Assembly: GCA_036971475.1 (NCBI GenBank)
Contig: JBAIZL010000006.1
Location: 13,745,205-13,809,204 of the forward strand
DNA length: 64,000 nucleotides
Origin: Prosapia bicincta
Lineage: Eukaryota > Arthropoda > Insecta > Hemiptera > Cercopidae
Direction: 5' to 3'
Each line of letters starts with the position of its first letter. The first letter of the stretch is position 1. The notes under the pieces were generated by a model. It made no database searches and was not told the origin of the DNA. It saw nothing but the letters and a program-made list of their open reading frames with translations. Shown one piece after another: positions 58,089-64,000 of this stretch. The translations under genes and the position numbers were made by a program.

Positions 58089-59693
58089 ATTCACCGCTAT
58101 ATATACTAGGTCTCTAAGACTTTAGAGACAGTCTGAAATAAATTTTTAACACGAGGTGCCGCGGAACGCTATGCTGGACCGCGAGTAGGACCGCCATCAG
58201 GCCAGATGGACCAAACCTCAACGCTTCCGACGTCTAGGACTACCAAGGGATGAAGGATCCAGACTCAGCCTCCAGGACGGGGGAATGGAGGAAAACCAAC
58301 AACGACGAACCAGGGATGGCGGCTTCCGATGTCCAAGGACCAGGGAATCCAGACGAGGGACACTAGGACCGGCAGGAACATCTTTGGCAAGTCATTTTCT
58401 CTATTCGATACCAATTACGTCAAATTTAGTCAGTTAATTTTATTAAATTCAAACAAATATTCAAGCTTAAACAATGACTTCACTCTTTATAAAATTTTAA
58501 TAAATTTTATGCTTAATAAAATGATTTTATGTGATCAGAATATTTCAAATGATAAATACTAAACTTACGAAGGGTTATTTTTAAATAAATAAAACCTCTA
58601 AACCACAAATAACATTTTATTTAAACCTAAGGTTTAAATAAAATGTTATTTGTGGTTTAGAGGTTATATTTATTTAAAAATAAACATTACGCCACAGTTG
58701 CTTCATATAGTTATTACAAAGGGTTTTTGGTCATGAGCCATTTATTTTCAAGGAAATAAGAATTTTTTGGATATTATAAATTTAAAAATTAAGTGTCATA
58801 AATACGAATTTACCAATTCAATATAGAAGATAAATTTTTATTATGTGTAATTTGGGAAATAATTTTATGTATATGTAAATGTAAACAATCTATATGGAAA
58901 TTATAAGATTTTAAAGTATGAAAAACAAAAAGTTACTTAGTGAATCGTTTTGATAAGTATAATTGTGTTGTATTTGAAAAGATAAATTCTCTTTTTTATT
59001 TAAATAAATAAAATTAAATATGTTATAAAAATCAACAGTATTTGCATTTCATCCTGTGTCGAATAATCAATAAAAACTGTTTAGCTTTTCCAACTAATAT
59101 GAAAATGATTATTAAATCAGTAAACAAGTTTAATTAAATTTCATTAAATGATAATAGTTAAAACCTAATGTTTTTAAAGAGTTTCTCTCAACTAACTTCA
59201 TTGAGCTAGCCTAAAGATTAGTTGGTTTTTTGTATAAAAGTCCAGAGATTTATCTACTGGCAGATTGTGTTTAAAAGGACACAGAAGCCTTTTTAAAATA
59301 GGTTAATTTAAACACGATCATATTTTGCACGTTCCCTTGCTGTCTCTGCAGATCATCATCAGGTGGTAAGACTCTGTGAATATTTTGTGTATTATTTTAA
59401 ATGTGTTTCTTTCCAGCTGACTATTGAAATGAATGTGACTATATCTAGACCATACATAATTGATAAACCAATTTTGGGGAGTTTATACTTATTTTAAATA
59501 GTAGTCAGCAAGAATAGGCTTGTTTTGGGCCTGGCCCTATGAGCGGGAAATATACACGTAACTCAGGGATTTTAGCACGGTTTAACAAGCGGGGTGTTTG
59601 GCAGATGTTTGGTTTGTTTATAAATAAGTTTTTAAACAACATATTTTGGTATTCTGCGAAAAGGGATATCAATAAATAGGGAGGGACGTTGCA
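58032..59693 (+). repeat. 3' LTR, 5'-truncated, with a hairpin insertion
   Basis: It corresponds to 53571-55115 and ends GACGTTGCA. It lacks the first 446 bp of the LTR and contains a 141-bp palindromic insert (58573-58713) absent from the 5' LTR. Confidence 0.85.
58573..58713. mobile_element. Palindromic fold-back insert in the 3' LTR
   Basis: Two arms of about 57 bp (58572-58628 and 58630-58686) pair almost perfectly around a single central A. They are followed by a 27-bp tail. TTACGAAG (58565-58572) and TTACAAAG (58714-58721) look like an 8-bp duplication with one change, and the 5' LTR lacks the insert. An 8-bp duplication would suit a hAT-mobilised MITE. Confidence 0.7.
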
Positions 59694-59713
59694 ACACACA
59701 CACACACACACAA

Positions 59714-59769
<56 letters not shown>

Positions 59770-59786
59770 ACATACACACACACACA
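59694..59786. repeat. (CA)n microsatellite, right of LTR element
   Basis: About 90 bp of CA with a few T interruptions, directly adjoining the LTR end. Confidence 0.95.
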
Positions 59787-60999
59787 ATACAAAGACCTAC
59801 AATTAATATGCAATTTGTGATATGAACTCTAATATTCTTCTTATATAACCCTGGCCTTTTTTAAAATCATACAATCACATCAAAACTGACACTACCGCAA
59901 ATATCATATAGGATGTCAATCTCCAGGTAATAAACAAAATAATTTTTCTGGTAGTCCGTAAAATAGTTCAATTCCAGAATTCGAGCTTAGATATTAGGAT
60001 TTAACATAAATTCTAATATCTTTTTCTGTGTAAACTGAATCCACAGCATTTTGACGTCGTAATTGACACTCTTCGGTCCATTACATTGTAATACTTCCTC
60101 TTTCATTTTGTTCAATGTTTAAGGGTTGGTAGCTGGGTTTTCTAAATTAGGACATCTTCCCTTAGGATTAGATTCCAATAAAACGCTTTAGTAATAAATA
60201 TTTCGTCAATACTTTACACTTGATTATAATGAAAAAAAAATCATTCCCTATCTAAGACTCTATCTAATACATTCTTAACCTGATTTATGACTTCATTGCT
60301 GTTAGAAGTATAACGTTTTCTGTAGAATCTACATGTAGATCGTCAAATAACAATTTTGTGATAATTGTCTATTTATGATATACACTATATCAGTAAGAAA
60401 TCACCACCTGAATGCCTGATGTTAGAAATACATTTAATTCTTTACTTGACTAAATGTGTATTCTTGATTTCTAAATGTTTTGTTAAAGAATTCTTTAAAA
60501 CAAGAATAATGAACTCTCAGTTTATCTGCTGTAGGCCTTAAGGGTCTAAAGAAAGCACTTTCATTTATAACTTATTTTTTTTATTATTGGTAATATAATC
60601 CTTCAAATGACAGATACATTGCAAGCTATACACAAGGTTTTATAAAAAAACATTAATTCCGATGATAAAAAGATTTACCAGTAACCATATGTAACATAAA
60701 ACAGAAATTATTATTATTATTAATAAAATGACTATAATCTCGGAAAGAGATTATTTCCGAACATAATATAATGTTGTTAGTGATACAATATATCTAATAC
60801 AAAACAAATATTAATATTTCCCTTATTGAAAAGAATGAATTATAATATTACAATCCTGAATATAAAAGAAAACATCTGTTTAACATAATTGTTTAGTTTT
60901 AATAATATTTTTTGTTTTATATAATATGAGTTAGTTGTGTAATTTTACACCAATATTTAAATAATTTGTATTAAAAAAGTGAAAGTTAATAGGCAGCTG

Positions 61000-61005
61000 T
61001 TTATT
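61000..61005 (-). terminator. Polyadenylation signal of paralogue 2
   Basis: AATAAA on the minus strand, about 160 bp below the stop codon. The equivalent site in paralogue 1 (near 46004) is the variant TATAAA. Confidence 0.4.
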
Positions 61006-61166
61006 GAATTTTCTCAAACAACAATAGTTTTAACAAAATAATTTTAATATCTTCACTTCAGTATTTATAGAACAACATTGTTTCTTATTTTAGTCCTTTT
61101 GAAATATTGAATCTCTTCTCTGCAATTTTTGAGTCCCTATATATTTAAAGTTATTCCGTTAAATAA

Positions 61167-61619
61167 CTATTCAAATTGATGGTCTGGTGTTATTGGACTG
61201 TTTACGAAGACATCAATTATCTTAGTTAAGAAATCTAACTTAACATTAATATTTAAGTTTATAATGATATCAAAAAGTCTATTTTGTATCTCATTATTTT
61301 TGTCTCCTTGAACGTGAGAGTGTAATAAAAATTTAGTTATTGAGTTTAAAAACGCTTTATTTTCTAAAAGCGCTATCATCAATCTTATTCTAGTTAACTT
61401 AGCAGTGCGGTCGTTTACATCATGGTCCTTCAAATGGTGTCCCTCGACGAAATTTTTTAAAAGAGTTTCTAAACGATGAAACTGCAAGGTAGAACTTTCA
61501 TGATGAGGCTTTGAGCTTGGTTGGTTGAAAACAGACGTTGTAGAGCTATTAACACTTTCTGCGAAGCTGCCACTTAACAATATAAGTGATAATATTAGCA
61601 ATAAGTTGGTTCCCCACAT
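61167..61619 (-). CDS. Small secreted cysteine-free protein, paralogue 2
   Basis: 150 residues, unknown family, paralogue of the protein at 46137-46550. The signal peptide is MWGTNLLLILSLILLSGSFA. Shared blocks are SSKPHH, FH-LE-LLK, EGHHLKDHDVNDRTAKLTR, an L/I-rich amphipathic helix (IRLMIALLENKAFLNSITKFLL), KNNEIQNR and the end DHQFE. An insert of about 14 residues (FDIIINLNINVKLDFL) before the C-terminus is missing in paralogue 1. No cysteine is present. Single exon; the start is fixed by alignment and the TATA box. Retention of an open frame and promoter in both copies suggests both are genes, possibly encoding a secreted helical peptide. The function is not known. Confidence 0.8.
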   Translation of the reverse strand: MWGTNLLLILSLILLSGSFAESVNSSTTSVFNQPSSKPHHESSTLQFHRLETLLKNFVEGHHLKDHDVNDRTAKLTRIRLMIALLENKAFLNSITKFLLHSHVQGDKNNEIQNRLFDIIINLNINVKLDFLTKIIDVFVNSPITPDHQFE

Positions 61620-61658
61620 GATGCCACTGTAATAGCCAAATTTTAAAATGGAATCGAG

Positions 61659-61745
61659 TATTTATAGTCAACGGTATTTAATTACCTTCTATGTTTAGTT
61701 AACTGGTCGGTTTAATATGCTCGTGCGGCATTTTATTTAATGGTT
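61659..61745 (-). promoter_or_regulatory. TATA promoter of paralogue 2
   Basis: TATAAATA (minus strand, 61659-61666) lies 40 bp upstream of the start codon. The region to about 61740 is almost the same as in paralogue 1 (GGTAATTAAA, AACTAAACATAG, GCCGCACGAGCATATTA). Confidence 0.72.
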
Positions 61746-61926
61746 CAATCAAATGAACAGAAGAATTCGATTAAAAACTCCGATAATGCTGAGTAAATAG
61801 AGAGTTACGAAATTATAGTTGTGACATACAGTGGTGTTTTTAGTTAGAGACTAGAAAAATGTTTGTTTGTCAATTCTTGTTTCTGGAGACAGAGGATTAC
61901 ATTATTTCTATTTAATATTACTTTAA

Positions 61927-61928
<2 letters not shown>

Positions 61929-61978
<50 letters not shown>
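61929..61978. repeat. (TA)n microsatellite
   Basis: Pure TA run, followed by a degenerate TATA/TTTA stretch to about 62035. Confidence 0.95.
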
Positions 61979-61981
<3 letters not shown>

Positions 61982-62315
61982 TATATAAATATATATATAA
62001 TTATATATTTATTTATATATTTATTTATTTATATATTCGGAAACATATGCGTCATACGGAAAGACAATGTCTGTTTATATTTTATTGTTTCTAATTTAAT
62101 AAAATGTAAATATAAACTACATTTATTATAAATTTCATGTAATTTATTAAATTTGATTTAGTGAAGTCTGTACAAAATTGTAAATTCTCACGACTAATAG
62201 TTTGCAATGAATAAAATTATATTATATTCGTTAGGTCATTAAATCATTATAAGCTTTATATGAATTAAATGCAGCAATTATGATAACTTGAAAAGATATA
62301 CATCGATACAATCAT

Positions 62316-62316
<1 letters not shown>
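61979..62316. other. AT-rich DNA, no feature seen
   Basis: Low-complexity A/T sequence between two TA microsatellites. Confidence 0.5.

Positions 62317-62380
<64 letters not shown>
62317..62380. repeat. (TA)n microsatellite at PLE-A terminus
   Basis: It ends directly at GGTGATATG, the PLE-A terminal block. Confidence 0.95.
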
Positions 62381-62382
<2 letters not shown>

Positions 62383-62466
62383 TGATATGTTTTCTTGTAA
62401 TATAGTAAATAAATTTAAAATATTTCAAAAACAAGAATAATTTTAATACAATAATTATTCAAAGCT

Positions 62467-62500
62467 ATTCGCCGATAAACCAGTACCAGCATCTTCAGGA
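62467..62500 (-). ncRNA. Hammerhead-like motif of PLE-A, copy 6
   Basis: CTGAAGA (62492-62498), stem II GCUGG/UCGGC with G-U pairs, and GAA followed by U instead of A. The expected AAGCTT strand is changed to TAGCTT. Confidence 0.45.
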
Positions 62501-62832
62501 AAACAATTATGTATCAAAATATGTTTACAAAAGTTAAAACATATGTACTACAAACAACCACATGTTTATAAGTATTGCACTTTATGTAATTGTTTCTATA
62601 ACATCAATGTAATTATAAATATTTTGGTAGCTTGATCTCACTAGAATTTTTTCATCAAATAATCAGTATTTAACTTTATGTTTATAAATTACCAATGTTT
62701 CGCATATATTCATCTTTAATCCTTTATTTAATTCTTTTAATAATTTCATATTTTCTATTTCATGATATTTATGTCCATTATTAATACATAGAGTCGCTAG
62801 CTTTGATTTGTGTATGTTTGGTTTAATAGCGT

Positions 62833-63603
62833 TTAAATGTTCTTTGTATCTTTCTTTGAGTTTCTTTTTGTTTGTCCTATATATAATCTATTCCAATCTT
62901 GACATCGTATATTATATACACCATTTATTTGGAGCGTATTGTTCTGATTACTGTTATTTTTAATTAAATTTTTAAATTTATTATCAGTTTTGTAAGTAAT
63001 TTGTAAATTTGTTTCTTTAAATAATCTTCTAACTTTGTTTATTTCACTACCACTGTAAGTAAAAGATGTCCAAATTTTTTCTCTTGTATTATTTACAAAC
63101 TTATTTTCCATTATTTGTTTTCTTATTATGTAATTATTTAATTTATCTATAATTATCCTTGTATATCCATTTTCTAATCCAATTTGATATATTATATTTG
63201 TCTCTTTCATTTGATCATTCAAGATCATTGGTATTTTGTACATTCTATATAATAAATTATACAGCGCTGCCATTTTTTGGTTATATGGGTGATTTGAATT
63301 ATTTGGTATTATTTGATTTGTCTGCGTTAGTTTATTATATATATTATACTCAAACTTTTCATTGTATCTGGTAATTGTAATATCTAAATAATTTAGTTTA
63401 CTTTTTGATTCAAATTCACGAGTAAGTTTTATATTTTCATGTATATTATTTATACAATTTAATATTTTGTCAATATTTAAACCATTATTATTTGATATAT
63501 ATAATCCATCATCTACATATCGAAACAAGTGTCCATTTTGATCGTATGTTTTAATTATCATATCTATTTCAATGTCTATACTTTGTAAAAATACTTCCGA
63601 CAA
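62833..63603 (-). pseudogene. PLE-A reverse transcriptase C-terminal part with GIY-YIG start
   Basis: 256 open codons. YVDD at residues 29-32 (FRYVDDGLYIS) is the RT catalytic motif. LNYLDITI near 70 and SNHPYNQKMAALYN near 105 are PLE-specific. GVYNIRC near 227 and RLYIGQTKR begin GIY-YIG, after which a frameshift at about 62870 breaks KERYKEH. An intact PLE protein is several hundred residues longer at the N-terminus, so RT fingers and the first catalytic Asp are missing. AT-rich codons and many Asn/Lys/Ile are shared with the 32-kb copy. Confidence 0.85.
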
Positions 63604-64000
63604 TATGATAATAAATTTAAAAATTTAATTAATTATAACAGTAACCAAAACAATATGCTCCAAATAAATGGTGTATATAATATACAATACCAAGATTGTA
63701 ATGGATTATATGTAGGACAAACAAAAAAGAAATTAAAAGAAAGATACAAAGAACATTTATAAGCTTATATTTTAAAAAAACATATACAAATCAAATTTAG
63801 CAACTCATTGTAATAACAATGGACACAAATATCCTGAAATAGAGAATATGAAATTAATAAAAAATTAAATAAAGGAAAAAAGATGAACATATGTGAAACA
63901 TTGGAAATTTATAAACATAAAGTAAAAGAGAGACTTATTGTTGAACAAATTCAAGTGAGATCAAGGCACCAAACGATTGATAATGTCATTTATGTTATAG
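63604..64000 (+). mobile_element. Penelope-like family A, plus-strand partner, runs off window
   Basis: Begins at NKFKNLI, then GVYNIQ-YQDCNGLYVGQTKKKLKERYKEHL (GIY-YIG with an intact helix) and the tail MNICETLEIYKHK and IQVRSRHQTIDNVIYVI. It is inverted relative to 62381-63603, repeating the head-to-head arrangement at 31887-33925. The 3' end and hammerhead should lie beyond 64000. Confidence 0.85.

Larger units (their letters stand above)
53125..59693 (+). mobile_element. Gypsy-like LTR retrotransposon, gag-protease only
   Basis: 5' LTR 53125-55115, primer-binding site 55120-55131, gag 55429-56781, protease frame 56784-58088, partial 3' LTR 58032-59693. RT, RNase H and integrase are missing. 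The 3' LTR lacks its first 446 bp, so one deletion removed pol plus the LTR start, joined at CCTGTACAAGG, which is shared by both sides. Two stops in gag show the copy is dead. It sits in a CA repeat. Confidence 0.88.
59860..61770. repeat. Segmental duplication unit 2 (secreted-protein locus)
   Basis: 59865-60118 aligns with 52400-52650. 60165-60605 aligns with 45280-45730, and part of it also with unit 3. 61000-61760 aligns with 45990-46690, including gene and promoter. Subtracting the 6.6-kb LTR element places units 3 and 2 about 1.6 kb apart. Confidence 0.8.
62381..63603 (-). mobile_element. Penelope-like family A, minus-strand copy
   Basis: The longest PLE-A coding remnant in the window. 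From the 3' end: terminal block, hammerhead core (62467-62498), 3' UTR, a GIY-YIG end interrupted by a frameshift near 62860, and RT. It is 5'-truncated at the same RT region as the copy at 33670. At about 63604 it meets an oppositely oriented copy. Confidence 0.88.

Overview
The window is animal nuclear DNA: AT-rich, full of long TA and CA/GT microsatellites, with no bacterial gene layout. Most of the interpretable sequence is mobile elements and tandem repeats. The element mix fits an invertebrate, probably an arthropod: an APE/RT/RNase H LINE of the I/LOA type, a gypsy-like LTR element with a Glu/Lys/Arg-rich gag, Penelope-like elements (PLEs), and Tigger, piggyBac, hAT and mariner relics. 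The species cannot be named from the sequence alone. Only two loci look like host genes.

Layout. 0-5 kb: a hammerhead-like motif, a PLE family B relic and a broken hAT transposase. 5-16.5 kb: mostly featureless AT-rich DNA with a fold-back element, a tRNA-like SINE head, three tandem-repeat arrays and a second PLE-B tail. 16.5-23.3 kb: a nest in which PLE family A sequence with a TA microsatellite holds a non-autonomous Tigger element, which itself holds a young LINE (17720-22113) with a perfect 13-bp target-site duplication. 23.5-31.9 kb: a 27-bp satellite, a 2.16-kb solo LTR in a GT repeat and a mariner relic. 31.9-36.3 kb: an inverted PLE-A pair split by a 594-bp hairpin insertion, piggyBac debris and more PLE-A. 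38.96-44.3 kb: a full-length but broken second LINE copy. 45.3-46.7 kb and 61.0-61.8 kb: two paralogous, apparently single-exon genes for small secreted cysteine-free proteins, with conserved TATA promoters, inside a duplicated block. 47.4-51.4 kb: PLE families C and B and a dimeric 47-bp satellite. 53.1-59.7 kb: a gypsy-like element inserted in a CA repeat, keeping gag and protease but lacking the rest of pol. 62.4-64 kb: an inverted PLE-A pair that runs off the window.

The least expected signal is a set of about ten hammerhead-ribozyme-like motifs at the ends of at least three PLE families, plus one motif of unclear origin. They keep the CUGANGA and GAAA blocks and show compensatory changes in stem II. 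In two families stem III is a loop-less palindrome, which suggests action as a dimer. Other notable points are a gag-pro slippery heptamer (AAAAAAC) in the LTR element, two related LTRs (TGCAACG...CGTTGCA) both sitting in CA/GT microsatellites, and repeated head-to-head PLE-A pairs joined at nearly the same reverse-transcriptase position.

All boundaries and alignments were made by eye. Coordinates of decayed elements are approximate.
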